DNA of 64,000 nt. Origin: Cynocephalus volans (taxonomy: Eukaryota > Chordata > Mammalia > Dermoptera > Cynocephalidae). The translations under genes and the position numbers were made by a program. Below, piece after piece: positions 1 through 13,110 of this stretch (position 1 is its first letter; each line of letters starts with the position of its first letter). The stretch covers positions 85,109,624 to 85,173,623 of the forward strand of contig NC_084478.1 of assembly GCF_027409185.1 (NCBI RefSeq), written 5' to 3'. Under the pieces are notes generated by a model, which saw only the letters and a list, made by a program, of their open reading frames with translations, was not told the origin of the DNA and searched no databases.

Positions 1-1669
1 TCTACATACTAACAATGAACTATCTAAAAAAAGAAATTAAAAGTTAAACCCATTTACAATAGCATTGAAAACAATAAAATAATTAGAAATAAATTTAACC
101 AAGGAGGTGAAAGATCTGTATACTGAAAACTGTAAGATATTAATAAAAGAAATTGAAGAAGACACAGATAATTGGAAAGATATCCTGTGTTCAGGGACTG
201 GGAAAATTAATACTGCCAAAATGTCCATACTAGCCAAGGTGAGCTATAGATTCATTGCAATCCCTATCAAAATTGCAATGGCATTTTCCATGAAAATAGA
301 AAAAGCAATCCTAAAATTTGTGTGGAACCACAAAAAAAAACCTGAATAGCCAAAGCAATCTTCAGCAAGAAAAACAAAAACTACAGTAATCAAAACAGTA
401 TGGTACTGACATAAAAACAAACACATAAAACAATAGAACAGAATCAAGAGCCCAGAAATAAACCCATGCATATATGGTCAACTAATATTTGACAAAGGTT
501 GTCAGGAATACACAATGGAAAAAGGATAGTCTCTTCAATAAATGGTGCTGGGAATACTGTATATCCATATGCAAAAGAATAAAATTGTATCCCTATCTTA
601 CACCCCCAACAAAAATTAACTCAAAATGGATTAAAGACCTAAGCTTAAGACCTGAAACCATAAAATTCCTAGAAGAAAACATAAAGGAAAGTTTCTTGAC
701 ATTGGTCTCTGCAATGATTTTTGGATAGGACACCAAAAGCAAAGGCAATCAAAGCAAAAATAAACAGGTGTGACATTATCAAATTAAAAAGGTTCTACAC
801 AGCAAAGGAAAACAATCAACAAAATGAAAAGACAATCTATGGAATGCGAGAAAATATTTGTAAACCATATATCTATTTAAGGGGTTAATATCCAAAATAT
901 ATCTGGAATGTATGTAACTCAATAGCAAAATACTAATACTAATTTGGTTTTAAATGGGCAAAACTGAATAGATATTTTTCCAAAGAAGACCAACAAATGG
1001 CCAATAGGTACATGAATAGGTGTTTGACATCACTAATCATCTGAAAAATGCAAATCAAAACCACAATGAGGCATCACCTCACACCTGTAAGATGGTCATT
1101 AACAAAAAAACAAGGGTTAACAAGTGTTTACAAGGACATGGAGAAAACAGAACCTTGTGTACTGTCAATAGAAACATAAACTCATGCAACTACTATGGAA
1201 AACAGTATAGATGTTTCTCAAAAAATTAAAAATACAACTACCATATGACCCAGAAATCCCACTTCTGGGTGTATATCGAAAGGAGTCAAATCAGTACCTC
1301 AGAGAGATATCTGCACCCCCATGTGCATTGCAGCATCATTCAAAATACCCAAGAAATGAAACAACCTATGTACCCATTGACAGATGAACAGATAAAGAAA
1401 AAAATATATATATAAAATAAAAATCATACAATTACATATATAGAATATACATTTTTGGAATATATGTACAATGGAATGTATATAATGGAAAAATAATGGC
1501 ATACAATTCAGCTTTAAAAAAAGAAGGAAATCCTGCTATTTGCAACAACATGGATGAAACTTGAGGGCATTATGCTAAGTAAAATAAGTCAGACAGAATG
1601 ACAAATACTGTATGATATCACATATAAGAGTATGTGGAATCTAAAAAATTCTAACTCAAAGATAAACCC
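1..1669 (+). mobile_element. Old L1 fragment, ORF2 3' half and start of 3' UTR (left part)
   Basis: The text follows the L1 ORF2 C-terminal half: the stretch coding for post-reverse-transcriptase sequence (around 107-350), then the conserved nucleotide run ending in the 'GTATGATATCAC'-type 3' region near 1610-1650. All frames carry stops, so it is dead. Divergence from the younger L1s in the window suggests an old eutherian L1 (L1MA/L1PB-like, by memory). The matching 3' UTR is not adjacent. It resumes near 6735, so this L1 was split by later insertions. Confidence 0.85.
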
Positions 1670-4600
1670 CAAAATGGTAGGGGACCTGAGCACCCAACTC
1701 TCAGCACTGGACAGATCATCTAGGCAACAAATCAACCGAGAAACAAACATTTAAACTACACTTTAGACCAATTGGACCTGGCAGATATCTACAGAACATT
1801 TCAACTGACAACTACAGAATATTCATTCTTCTCATCAACACATGGAAAATTCTCCAGGATAGACATGTTAGGTCCCAAATCAAGTCTCAACAAATTTTTA
1901 AAAACTGACATTATTTCAGGTATCTTTTCAGACAACAACAGATTAAAACTAGAAATCAACAATTAAAAAAATGCTGACAACTATACAAATACATGGAAAT
2001 TAAACAACATGCTCCCAAATGACCTATGGGTTCAACAAGAAATTAAACAGGAAAACAAAAAATTTCTTGAAACTAATGAAAATAAAGACACATTCCAAAA
2101 TCTATACAATACTGCAAAAGCAGTACTGAGTAAAATCTTACATCAAAAGATAGAAAAATTTCAAGTAAACAACTTAATGCTATACCTCAAAAAACTAGAA
2201 AACATAAACAATCCAATCCCCAAATTAGTAGATGGGAAGAAATAATTAATATCAGAACAGAACTAAATGAAATAGAGCAACAAAAAATGACACAAAAGAT
2301 AATGAAACAAAAAGTTGGCTTTTTTAGAAGATAAGCAAAATAGACAAACCATTAGCTAGGCTAACTAAAAAAAAGAAGAGAGAAGACCCAAATAACAACA
2401 GTCAGAAATGAAAGAGGAGACATTGCAACTGAAATCAAAGCAATACAAAGAATCATTAGAGACTACTATAAACAACTATACACCAACTAATTCCAAAATC
2501 TGGAAGAAATAGATCATTTTATGGACATATACAAACTACCAAGGCTGAACAAAGAAGAAACAGAAACATGAACAGACCAATAACACATAATGAGATTAAA
2601 GCAGTAATCAGCACTCTCCCAATGAAGAAAAGCCCAGGACCAGATGGCTTTACTGCTGAATTCTACCAAAATTTTAAAGAGAAATTAATACCAATTCTCT
2701 TCAAACTATTCCAAAAAACTGAAAGAGAGGTCATTCTCCCAAACTCATTCTATGAGGCCAGCATTACCTTCATACCAAAACCAGACAAAGATACAACAAA
2801 AAAAGAAAACTATAGGCCAATATCAGTTGGGGAACATAGAGGAAAAAAATCCTCAACAAATATTACCAATAAGAATACAGCAACACATCAAAAAATTATA
2901 CATACCATGGTCAAGTGGGAATCATACCAGGAAGGCAAGAATGGTCCAACATATGCAAATCAAAAAGTGTGATACACCACATCAACAAAATCAAGGACAA
3001 ATCCATATGATTATCTCAACAGATGCAGAAAAAGTGTTTGACAAAATTCAACACCTCTTCATGATAAAGACTCTCAGCAAATTAGGTATAAAAGGAAAGT
3101 ATCTCACACATTAAAAGCCATATGTGACAAACCCACTGCCAATATCATCCTGAATGGGGAAAAGCTCAAAGCTTTTCCCTTAAGAACAAGAACAAGACAA
3201 AGATGTCCACTCTCACCACTCCTATTTAACATAGTATTGGACATACTAGCCAGAGCAATCAGGCAAGAGAAAGAAATAAAGGGCATCCAGATTGGAAAAG
3301 ACAAAGTCAACTGTCCCTTTTTACAGATGACATGATCCAATAAACTTAAAGACATTACCAAAAACCTCTCAGAGCTGATAAATGATTTCAGTAAATTTGC
3401 AGGATACAAAATCAACATGAAAAATCAGTAATTTTTATATTCCAATAATGAAAAAGCAGAAAAAGAAGTCAAGAAAGCAAGCCCATTTACAATAATCACC
3501 TGGAAAATTAAATACCTAGGAATCAATTAAATCAAGGGGTGAAATATCTCTACAATGAGAGCTACAAGTCACTGGTGATAGAAATTAAAGAGGACACAAA
3601 AAGAGGGAAAGACATTCCATACTCTTGGATTTGAAGAATTAACATTGTGAAAATGTCCATATTACCCAAAGTTATCTACAGAATGAATGCAATACCCATC
3701 AAAATACCAATGACATTCTTCACAGAAATAGAAAACACAATCCTAACATTCATATGGAAAAACAAAAGACCCCAAATAGCCAAAGCAATCCTGAGCAAAA
3801 ATATAAAGCCAGAGGTATTACACTAACTGACTTCAAATTATACTAAAAAGCTATAGCAACCAAAACAGCATGGTACTGGCATAAAAACAGACACTTGAAC
3901 TACTAGAACATAATAGAGAACCCAGAAATCTACCCACAGACTTACAGCCAACCGATTTTTGACAAAAGCAACAAAAACAAACATTGGGGAAAAGACTGCC
4001 TCTTCAACAAATGGTGCTAGGAAAATTGAATTCCATATGTAGAAGAGTGAAACTAGACCTGCACCTCTCACCATATACCATAATCAACTCAAAATGGATT
4101 AAAGACTTAAGTATAAGACCTGAAACTTTAAAAATATTAAAGGAAAACATAGGGGAAACATTTCAGGAAGTAGGACTGAGCCAAGGCTTTATGAATAAGA
4201 GCAAAAAAAGAAAAAATTAACAAATAAATGGAATTATGTCAAACTCAAAAGCATCTGCAACAGCAAAGGAAACAATCAACAGAGTAAAATGACAACCTAC
4301 AGAATGCGAGAAAACATCTGCAAACTATACATCCAATGATGGATTAATATCCAGAATATACAAGTAACTCAAGCAACTACAAAGTAACAAAACAAATAAC
4401 CCAATAAAAAATGGGCAAAGGTGATGAATAGACATTTGTCAAATGAAGACATACAAATGGCTAACAGACACTTAAGAAAATGCTCAATATCACTAATCAT
4501 CAGGGAAATGCGAATTAAAAACACACTGAAATACCGTCTCACCACAGTTAGACTGGCTATAATCAAAAAGATGGAGAATAACAAATACTGGTGAGGATAT

Positions 4601-5265
4601 GGAGAGAAGGGAACACTCCTACACTGTTGTTGGGACTGTAAATTAGTACAACCACTATGGAAAACAGTATGGAGATTTCTCAGACAACTACAGATAGATC
4701 TACCATACAATCCAGCAATCCCACTTCTAGGTATATACCCAAAGGAATGGAAATTATCACATCAGAGGAATACCCACACCCCCCATGTTAATTGCAGCTC
4801 TATTTACAATAGCCAAGATATGGAACCAACCTAAATGTCCATGGACAGACGACTGGATAAGGAAAATGTCATATATATACACTGTGGAATACTACTCTGC
4901 CATAGAAAAGAATGAAATTCTGCTATTTGCAGCAACATGGATGGGCCTGGAGAAAATTATCTTCAGTGAATTAAGCCAGTCACCAAAGGAAAAATAGTGC
5001 ATCACCTGACTCATAAGTGGGAACTAAGAGAGAAAGAAGGAAAGAAAGACCACAGTGGCATGACGGCATTGCAGATGGAGAGAGCATACCAAGAGTTGCA
5101 GGGGGGAGGGAGGGGATGCCAGTGGTTAATTGATGGGGACATGAGGAATAATCACAATTTGTGTGATGGGCATGCTGATAGTATTGATCTAACCATCATA
5201 GTTTTGGCACAGGTGGTGATGGTCAGCATTGTACCCCATGAACATGCATGATCAATAAAAAAAAT
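1670..5265 (+). mobile_element. L1, 5'-truncated in the ORF2 endonuclease domain, nested in the older L1
   Basis: Begins in the endonuclease domain of ORF2 and runs through the reverse-transcriptase region (about 2568-3420) and the C-terminal region to an A-rich tail near 5250-5280. The '[20 protein letters not shown]' stretch at 2577 matches the start of L1 reverse transcriptase. Frames break repeatedly, for example near 2820-2850 and 3330. The text is close to the L1s at 14.3-16.9 kb and 60-64 kb, so it belongs to the lineage-specific L1 group rather than the old flanking L1. Confidence 0.85.
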
Positions 5266-5369
5266 CAAAAATAAGGAAAAAACACGTTTCAGAAAACACT
5301 ATAAAAGGAATATAAAGCTCTTCAGTAAGAAAAAACCAAAAGAAAACAAACAACAACAACAAAAAAAAA
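5266..5369. other. A-rich junction between two L1 copies
   Basis: About 100 bp of A-rich sequence with CAA repeats. It holds the tail of the preceding L1 and the degenerate start of the next. Nothing else is recognisable. Confidence 0.5.
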
Positions 5370-6732
5370 AAAACAGACACTTGGACAAATGGAACAGGAT
5401 CGAGAACCCAGAAATCAACCCCTGTACTTTTTTAGCCAAAAAAGTGGTATTTGACAAGGGCAACAGGAGCACACATTGGCAAAAGGAATGCCTCTTCAAT
5501 AAGTGGTGCTGGGAAAACTGGACATCCACATTTAGAGGAATGAAACTAGACCTGTACCTCTGGCCATATACCAAAAAAAACTGAAAATGGATTAAAGACA
5601 TATAAAGCCTGAAACTATAGAAACTAAAAGAAAACATTAGGGAAACACTTCAGGAAGTAGGACTGGGCAAAGACTTTATGAATAAGACCCGTAAAGCACA
5701 GGGAACAAAAGAAAATATAAACAATGGAATTATATGCAACTAAAAAGATTCTACACATCAAATGATACAGTTAACAGAGCAAAAAGACAACCTATATAAT
5801 GGGAGAAAATATTTACAAACTATTCAACTGATAAGGGATTAATAGCCAGAATATACAAGGAACTCGAACAACTAAACAGTAAAAAAAAGAAGCAACCCAA
5901 TTAAAAAATGGGCAAAGTAGCTGAATAGGCATTTCTCAAAGGAAATGGCCAACAGACACATGGGAAAATGCTCAACATCACTAAGCATCAAGGAAATGTA
6001 GATGAAAACCACATTGAGATATCATCTCACAGCAGTATAAAAAAGACAGAGAATAACAAATCCTGGCGAGCATAAGGAGAAAGGGGAACCCTCTCTTACA
6101 TTGTTGGTGGGACCGTAAATTAGTGTAGCCTTATGGAAAACAGTATGGAGTTTTCTCAAACAGCTACAGATAGATCTTCCATACAATCCAGCAATCCCAC
6201 TTTTGGGTGTATACCCAATGGAATGGAAATAATTATGTTGAAGGGAATACCCGCACTTCCAAGTTTATCACAGCTCTATTTACAATAGCTAAGAGTTGGA
6301 AGCAACCTAAATGTTCCTCAGTGAATGAATGCTTAAAGAAAATGTGGTATATACGTACAATGGAATACTACTCTGCCATAAAAAAGAGAATGAAATTCTA
6401 CCATTCTCAGCAACATGGATGAACTTAGAGAAAATTATGTTAAGTGAAATAAGACAGGTACATAAAGAGAAATATGACATGTCCTCACTCATAACTGGCT
6501 AAAAAAAACCCAACAAATAAACAAAAAAGGAAAGAAATATACAACAATCACAATAATTCATTGAACTTTCAAAAGGAGAGTATGGAACTGAGGCTGCCTG
6601 AGGTGGGAAAGGCAGAGGGGGAGAGGCAGTTAGCGAGAAATTGGTAAAGTGCCACAAAAAATGATTACATTGTGTAATGATTAATATAGTAGTAAAAAAA
6701 TAAAATATCTGTAAAGCAGTTGGAAAACAAAA
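5370..6732 (+). mobile_element. L1 3' part (late ORF2 and 3' UTR), 5'-truncated
   Basis: Starts in late ORF2 and continues to the typical lineage L1 3' UTR, with the purine-rich run near 6590-6640 and an A-rich end near 6690-6732. ORF2 remnants around 6207-6422 are in pieces. It lies directly after another L1 tail, so the two form a stack inserted in the older L1. A degenerate copy of the left flank (around 1650) recurs near 6733-6750, which would fit an old target-site duplication. Confidence 0.8.
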
Positions 6733-7068
6733 ATCTAACTAATAGAAGCAGACAGTACAATGGTGGTTATCAGGGACTCAGGGGCTTAAGGAATGAGAAC
6801 ATGTTAGCCAAAAGGTATAAGATTTCAGTCATAAGATGACTAAGTTCCGGGGATCTAATGTATAGCATGACTATAGTTAACAATACTGTACTATATAGTT
6901 GAAATTTGAATAAAGATAACTATGTGAGGTGATGGATATTTTAACTAACTTGATTTTGGTAATCATTTCACAGTATATACATATATCAAAACATTGCATT
7001 GTGTGTGTTAAATATATACAATTAAATTTCTCACTTATACTTCAATAAAGTGAGGGGTGAGGGGAATA
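6733..7068 (+). mobile_element. Old L1 3' UTR, right part of the split L1 at 1-1669
   Basis: The segment has the L1 3' UTR text 'GACTATAGTTAACAATACTG' and ends with an imperfect AATAAAG-type end near 7045. It completes the L1 interrupted at about 1669. Confidence 0.75.
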
Positions 7069-7089
7069 AATATAAATAAATAAATAACT

Positions 7090-7262
7090 GACCTTAGCTG
7101 ACATCTTGACTGCAATCTCATGAGAGACTCTGAGACAAAATCATTCAGCTAAGCCACTCCCAAATTCCTGACTTATAGAAACTACATGAGACAATAATTG
7201 TTTATTTTTTTTAACCACTAAGTGTTGGGGTAATTTGTTATGCAACAGTAGGTAACTAATAC
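7090..7262 (+). mobile_element. MLT1-type MaLR LTR, 3' end only
   Basis: The end shows the MLT1 signature: a 'CCACTAAGTGTTGGGGTAAT' block followed by 'TTTGTTATGCAACAGTAGGTAACTAATAC', here quoted in two parts. This is an ancient ERVL-MaLR LTR truncated at its 5' side. A fuller MLT1 copy lies at 33233-33775. Confidence 0.7.
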
Positions 7263-7269
7263 CTATTCA

Positions 7270-7590
7270 ATGTGCTAATATTTTTTAAAGGATTTTTGCA
7301 AACTCATGAAAGAGATTGGTCAAGAAAAAATTTTTGTTTTTTGCAATAAAGACTCGGTTTTTTTATTAAGATTACGTTAGCCTCACAAAATGAAATGGAA
7401 AGTGTTCTCTCTTTTTTTACTGTCTGAGTTTCTAAATGATTGGTATTATTTTTCCTCAAACATGTAGAAGAATTTACCAGAGATGCTCTCTGGGCCTGGA
7501 ATTTTCTTCAGTGAAAGTTTAATAACTGAATCAATTTTATTAATAAATATTGTATCATCTTGACTCTCTATTTTCTTCTTGCACTTCCAG
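7270..7590 (-). mobile_element. Ancient L1 ORF2 fragment, antisense
   Basis: Read on the minus strand this matches the start of L1 reverse transcriptase. The region around 7440-7510 is the reverse complement of the 'GPDG' block followed by the loop before the helix. It is strongly diverged, of L1M age. Confidence 0.65.
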
Positions 7591-9069
7591 GATCTTTAGT
7601 CCTGAAAGATATCAGATGATGAAGGACCCATGCTTATCCCTTCCTGGTTTGCTACCAGTGAAAAGCTTCCTTTGATAGCCTTTCTCTTTCACTTACCTTC
7701 TCTGCCTACTCATCAAAACCTGCTCTTTGCATCAAGAAATTTTATTGTGACTCCCTTTCTGGAGACTCCAGGTCATAAATCCCCAAAGGTCAGAATGCAC
7801 ATCACTTCTTATTTGCTGTCCTAGGATTAGTATCCAACTATCAGTTATGTACCACTGTCAGCTCAATCAGTGTTGCTAAGAAAATTTTCTAAAATGTAGT
7901 CAAATATCCAGCTAAGACTTCTGTATTAAATATGGGCTCCCACAAAACTCATGATTTCTCAAGGCATCCCATTGCCTCTCTGTCACCTTAGATTTTTATT
8001 TCAAGTAGTATCTCAAGGCAAACATTAATTCCCTTTTTTCTTCCAAATAAATGAAAAACTCCAGACATTTCCATTTTGCCTCCATCATAACATACAAGCC
8101 CCCATCCTTCCATGCTACTAATACGATTACCCACTACCCAGCTCCAGTGAAACAGGTCGCTGAAGCAGTTGCAGACTATACTACAGGTGCCTTTGGAGCT
8201 GAAGTCCTGACTTCCACAGACCAGAGGAGGCTTTGAAAGGGCATCGGAGATCTCCCTCAGAGGCGGCCCCACACATCTCATCTGGTCTGGTCCTGCTGAA
8301 AGGCTCAGAGGAAGGGTAAACCACCCCAAAAAAGCTAGTAAATTCTAACCTGTCAACTTTGCTAATTAGAGACTTCAGCTCCTGGCTTGACATGTTAAAA
8401 GGGATTAGGAAGAAATGGGAGGGAGGATAAGATGAAAGTGAATGTAGAAGAAGACAGCTCAACTTCATTAAGTGGCAAAGGAAAATGCCTGATAACAGGG
8501 AAAACAGGCTTTGTTTAGAAGTTCACCCCATCCCCACCTCTAAGTTTTCATCATCCTTCTGTGTCATTTTTTACTGTGCAGGAAAAGTTACTACAAAAGA
8601 AAAAGGAGACTCTCTGTCTTACAGTTTTTGCCAAACTCTTCCCACTCAGCATCAATGACTGGGAAATGCAGCCGGCTTTCAGAGAAGATAAAAACTACAC
8701 TGGTTCTCTCACTTCTCACTTATCTGCCATTTGGGGCCAACTTCCCTCCTAGGTCCAGGGAACTCACGGCAATTAAGGATAAAGAGTGTAAGGGCCCAGG
8801 GCTTTTCAAATGGCTTTTTCAAATGGCTCTGTTTCTAGATCCAGAACTGCTGCTTTCTGGAAAGGGTGAACAAACACACAGGTAATGGAGGAGCCCCTAT
8901 ATCACTGCAACCCCCCATGAAATCATTCATAGAATTTGGCATGAGAATTCAGAGGTACCAACCACCAGGAATTTGGAGAAGGAGACTTTATGGTACCCAT
9001 GTCTCTGAGTCAAAAATATCTGTCTCTTGGCTAGTATGGACTGTGCATTAGGTTTTCCACTATAAAGTT
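7591..9069. other. No recognisable feature (about 1.5 kb)
   Basis: No repeat family, gene or RNA recognised. Open frames here are short (under 115 codons) and lack family resemblance. It may be old single-copy sequence or repeats too decayed to see by eye. Confidence 0.4.
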
Positions 9070-9639
9070 TATATTTTTTCCTTTGTAAAAGTACTCTGTG
9101 GTGAGATTCTTTGAGTATATAAATACCCTGCTTCCCATCAAGGCTTCACCCACTACTTTTAGCATCTATTGATAATTTGTCCCTAAATCAATTTATTACT
9201 ATGATGATTGCAAAACAGTGACTTTCCTAACTATATCATTCCTTCTAAAACAAACATCATGTGGCTTCTGATTAGATGCACTAAGAACACCATCACTTCT
9301 GTGGTATTTCTGCCAAAATTGCATAACCACAATCTAATCATGAGGAAATATCAAACAAACTGAAATTGAGGAACACTCTACAAAATAAATATCCTGAAAT
9401 CATCAAGTGACAATATATGAAAGAGAAAGGCTAAAAAATTATTCCAAACCAAAAGGAGACTGAAAGTGAAATACATTATCATGGATTGCATCCTGGCTTA
9501 GGAAGGAACATTGATATAAAAGACAGTATTAAGACAATTGGCAAAATTTGAATATGAACTGTAAATTAGATGAAAGCATTCTATCAAAATTAAATATCCT
9601 GAATTTGAAAACTGTATTGTGGTGAAATACAAAAAACAA
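9070..9639 (+). repeat. Ancient interspersed repeat 3' end, probably LINE-derived
   Basis: The text from about 9300 on ('CTAATCATGAGGAAATATCA' and, near 9610, an 'AACTGTATTGTGG' type end) is familiar as a mammal-wide old repeat 3' end. I could not fix the family with certainty. An L1M-class 3' end is the best guess. Confidence 0.4.
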
Positions 9640-9956
9640 ATCTAAAATGTGTGTGGAACTACAAAAGACCCTGAATAGCCAAGCTACTCTTAGAAAGAAA
9701 AACAAACTTAGAGGCCTCACACTTTCTGATTTCAAATTATATTACAAAGCTATAGTAATCAAAACAGTTTGGTACTGGCATAAAAAATAGACACACAGAC
9801 CAATAGAACAGGAAAGAGAGCTCAGAAATAAACTCACACGTGTACAGTCACTAGTTTTCAACAAGGGCACCAAGAAGACAATGGAGAAAGGATAGTATCT
9901 TCAATAAATGGTGCTGCAGAAACTGGATATCCACTTGCAAAAGAATAAAATTGGAG
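9640..9956 (+). mobile_element. L1 ORF2 fragment (late ORF2)
   Basis: Matches the L1 ORF2 segment after the reverse transcriptase ('ATAGCCAAGCTACTC' through 'AAACTGGATATCCAC'). It is cut at 9956 by the 5' end of another L1. Confidence 0.75.
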
Positions 9957-10828
9957 CCCCTGCCCACAGATGACAGGAGTGCATGGGACCTCAGGAGCAA
10001 AGTGCAGCCACCACCACTGCCATAGACACTGCTGCTATGCAGGTGGCCTGCCAACCTCTCAACTGCATTGACACAAGGACGGTCACCAGCAGAGTCTGGG
10101 GAAAGAGAAGAGCAAGTGCAGACCTGTGACCCAGTGGCCTAACCCACAGGTGGAATCACTGCCACATATGGCAGCAAAACACCTGGGGGTGGGAGGTATA
10201 AGTGCAGCCCATGCAACTGCCTTGATCAGGGAGAGTCACATGCAGAACCCCACAAGAGTGCAGAAACCCGGTATATCCAAACAGAGTAAGGAAGAAAAAT
10301 ACCAGGTACCACCAACCCATCCCCCAACTGGGGAAAGCAAGGACCCAGGAGAAGCCTCTGCCTGTAGGAAGGAAGAAAGAAAAACCCTGCTCAGGGTCAC
10401 CCAATCAAACTGAGGAGCTCTAGTATAATCCAGTTCACTCATCAGGGTAACAGGGTGCAAGCTGGGGTGTAAACAAGCCTACCAAGGGGCCAAAGAGTGA
10501 CAGGGCACCCAGGTGCTTGTCCCAAGAAATTGAGAGCTCACTCACATACTCAATGAACCAACACAGTGTCACCAACTTTGCCAAGGAATCTCTCAGTGCC
10601 CCAGGGACTATGCCATGGAAGCAATCACACAGCAGCTCCAACACCGAATATGCCTAAAGTACTCACACAGAGACTACACTACTGTGTCCACCAGGAACTA
10701 ATACAAAAACATGGTACACAATGGTCAACGTAAAACACATTTACAGGAGACAGTCTCTCTCCTCAAAGCTGACTCCGGGGTAATAGAAGAAGCAATTGCT
10801 CTATCAGATGACCAGTATCAATGTAGAG
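9957..10828 (+). promoter_or_regulatory. L1 5' UTR of the L1 at 9957-16921
   Basis: A relatively GC-rich stretch of about 870 bp directly upstream of recognisable ORF1 sequence. Its length and position fit an L1 5' UTR with internal RNA polymerase II promoter. It is not similar by eye to the opening of the composite elements or to the shorter 5' UTR at 52960. No specific promoter site was identified. Confidence 0.6.
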
Positions 10829-11650
10829 ATACTAGAAATACAAAAAAAAGAAAATATGACACCAGTAAAGGATGTAATAATACTTAGGTACCAGAACACA
10901 TAGAGCAGAAAACCCTTGAAGTGACTGAAAAAGAATTCTGAGCAACAATCTCAAGGAAAAACAATGAAATACAAGAAGACTCAGTTAGGCAACACAAAAA
11001 AAATGAGAAAAAGTGCCCAGGATATGAAGGAGGAAATTTATAAAGAGATCAATATCTTAAAAACGAATGTAGCAAAACTCTTGAAACTGAAGGATTCGTT
11101 CAATGAAATCATAATTTAAAAAATAAAAAAATAAAAAAACAAGAGCTTAAGCACCAAGTTAGAGCAAGCAGAAGAAATAAATCCAGACCTTGAAGATTGT
11201 CTTTTCAAAATAACCTAGGTGGACAAAAAAAGGGGGGGGGGAGAAAAATAACGAAAAAAATATAAGAGAGCTAGCAGACCACCATTGGATGGAGAAGAGG
11301 AAGGAAAAGGCATAGAAAACCTATTCAATGAAATCAGAGAGGAAAACTTCTAAGGTATGGGGAGAGATATCAACCTTCAGATCCAGAAGGCTCAAAGATG
11401 TCCAAACAGATTCAACCCAAAAAGGTCCTCTCCAACACACATTACAGTCAAATTGAAAAGGCTCAAAGACAAAGAGAGAATCTTAAAAACAGCAAGAGAA
11501 AAGCATCAAGTCACCTATAAGGGAGTCACCATTAGATTAATAGCAGACTTCTCAACAGAAACACTTCAGGCCAGAAGATAACGGGATGATATATTCAAAA
11601 TCCTAAAAGAAAAATAACACCAGCCAAGAATACCATACCCATCAAGTCTA
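10829..11650 (+). pseudogene. L1 ORF1 (RNA-binding coiled-coil protein), broken
   Basis: ORF1p binds L1 RNA as a trimer. The N-terminal text parallels that of the L1 at 53150 and 58941. Next comes a coiled-coil region (about 11000-11210), then the RRM/C-terminal domain. The clearest piece is 11357-11581, with 'ITVKLKRLKDKERILKTARE', the conserved C-terminal block. Damage includes a stop in the N-terminal part (TGA near 10940), an A-run near 11120 and a 10-base G run near 11233 that breaks the frame. Not functional. Confidence 0.8.
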
Positions 11651-11969
11651 TCCTTCAGAAGTGAGGAAGATGTCATGTATTCCCCAGACAAACAAAAACT
11701 GTGGGAGTTCACCACCACATACCAGCCCTGAAAGAAACCCTCAAGGGAATCCTGCATCTAGAATCTGAAAAACAATAATAACTACCATGAATACACAAGA
11801 AAGACAGAAACAAGAAAGAATAAAATACACTGGTAGAACCAAAATGCAAATGAGAAGGAGAAAGAAACTATATCTTACCACCTCAAAAAACAGCAAACAC
11901 CAAAGTCGAACAATAAAAGAGGAAGTAAGGAACAAAAGATATTTAAAACATCAAAATAAAAATCATAAA

Positions 11970-12602
11970 ATGCCAGGAGTAAGACAATACCTTTCAACAA
12001 CAACCCAAAATGTAAGTGGGTTAAATTTCCAAATCAAAAGACACAGGCTGACTGATTGGATAAGAAAGCTGCTTCCAACTATATGCTGTCTTCAAGAGAC
12101 TCACCTCATCTGTAAAGACATACAGACTAATAGTGGAGGGATGAAAAAATATACACCAGGCAAATGGAAACCAAAAACGAGCAGGAGTAGCTATTCTTAT
12201 ATCAGATAAAATAGACTTTAAACCAGAAACTATGAAAAGAGATAAAGAAAACCATTATATAATGATAAAGGGAGCAAGAAGACATAACAATCACAAATAT
12301 ATACACACCCAACACCAGAGCACCCAGATTTATAAAGCAAAGTCTATTAAACATAAAGGAAGAGATAGACCCCGTACAACAATATTTGGGTACCTAAACA
12401 CCCCTCTCTTGGCAATGGACAGATTGCCTAGGCAACAAATCAACAGAGAAACACGGTATTTAAGCTATACTCTAGGCCAATTGGACCTGGCAGATATCTA
12501 CAGATTATTTCATCCAACAACTACAGAATATTCATTCTTCTCACCAGCACACGGAAAATTCTCCAGGATAGACATGTTAGGTCACAAATCAAGCCTCAAT
12601 AA
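11970..12602 (+). pseudogene. L1 ORF2, 5' part (endonuclease), interrupted
   Basis: ORF2 encodes the apurinic-type endonuclease and reverse transcriptase of L1. It starts at the ATG of 'MPGVRQYLSTTTQNVSGLNF' at 11970, matching the ORF2 start at 60049. The endonuclease text runs to 12602, where the antisense composite element (copy A) is inserted. A frameshift between 12209 and 12232 and stops break it. It continues at 14347. Confidence 0.8.
12591..12602. repeat. Left target-site duplication of composite copy A
   Basis: 'AAGCCTCAATAA' here and 'AAGGCTCAATAA' at 14347-14358 flank copy A, with one mismatch. The flanking L1 reading continues smoothly if the insert and one copy are removed. Confidence 0.75.
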
Positions 12603-12801
12603 TTTTTTTTTTAATTTTATTGAATCAAAATTGATGATACATACTTTTGGGGTTTGACATTGAGATATGTTGATCAAATCAATATTACTAGAATATATAT
12701 TGTTACAAACCATACTTATTCTTTATGCCCCTTGTCTAATCTCTCCCCTCTCCCCACTCTAATCACCCTAGACTTCTTCTCTCCTTCTGAAAGAGTAATG
12801 G

Positions 12802-12880
12802 TTACTCTGTTAATTTGTTGCCTAGATGAACTGTCCAATGCTGAGAGGTGTGGTCAGGTCCCCCACTATTATCATAGAGC
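12802..12880 (-). other. L1 ORF2 endonuclease scrap inside copy A
   Basis: The minus strand contains 'CAGCATTGGACAGTTCATCT' followed by 'AGGCAACAAATTAACAGAG'. This is the same segment as 60490-60545 in the large L1 (endonuclease domain). Immediately downstream the text jumps to L1 3' UTR, so the element carries a deleted L1 body. Confidence 0.75.
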
Positions 12881-13110
12881 AGATGCTTCTTCTGTCACTC
12901 TGAAATGGGCTTTATGGAGAGAGACATCCTCCTCTTTTCTTTATTTTTGCTGATGACTCTCCTTGTGTCAATGCACTCCAGTGGCTGGCGGACCATCTGC
13001 GTGGTGGTTGTGGCATCTAGCTGCTTTTGCAGCAGCCATGATTATGGTGGCAGCTGTGGTGGGCCACCCATATGAAGGTGATGTTTTTGGCATGCTCCTT
13101 GGTCCTGGCA

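Noticed and set aside
9851..10644. Open frames on the minus strand near 10 kb
   Set aside because: They overlap the L1 5' UTR, have no family resemblance, and overlap each other in different phases.
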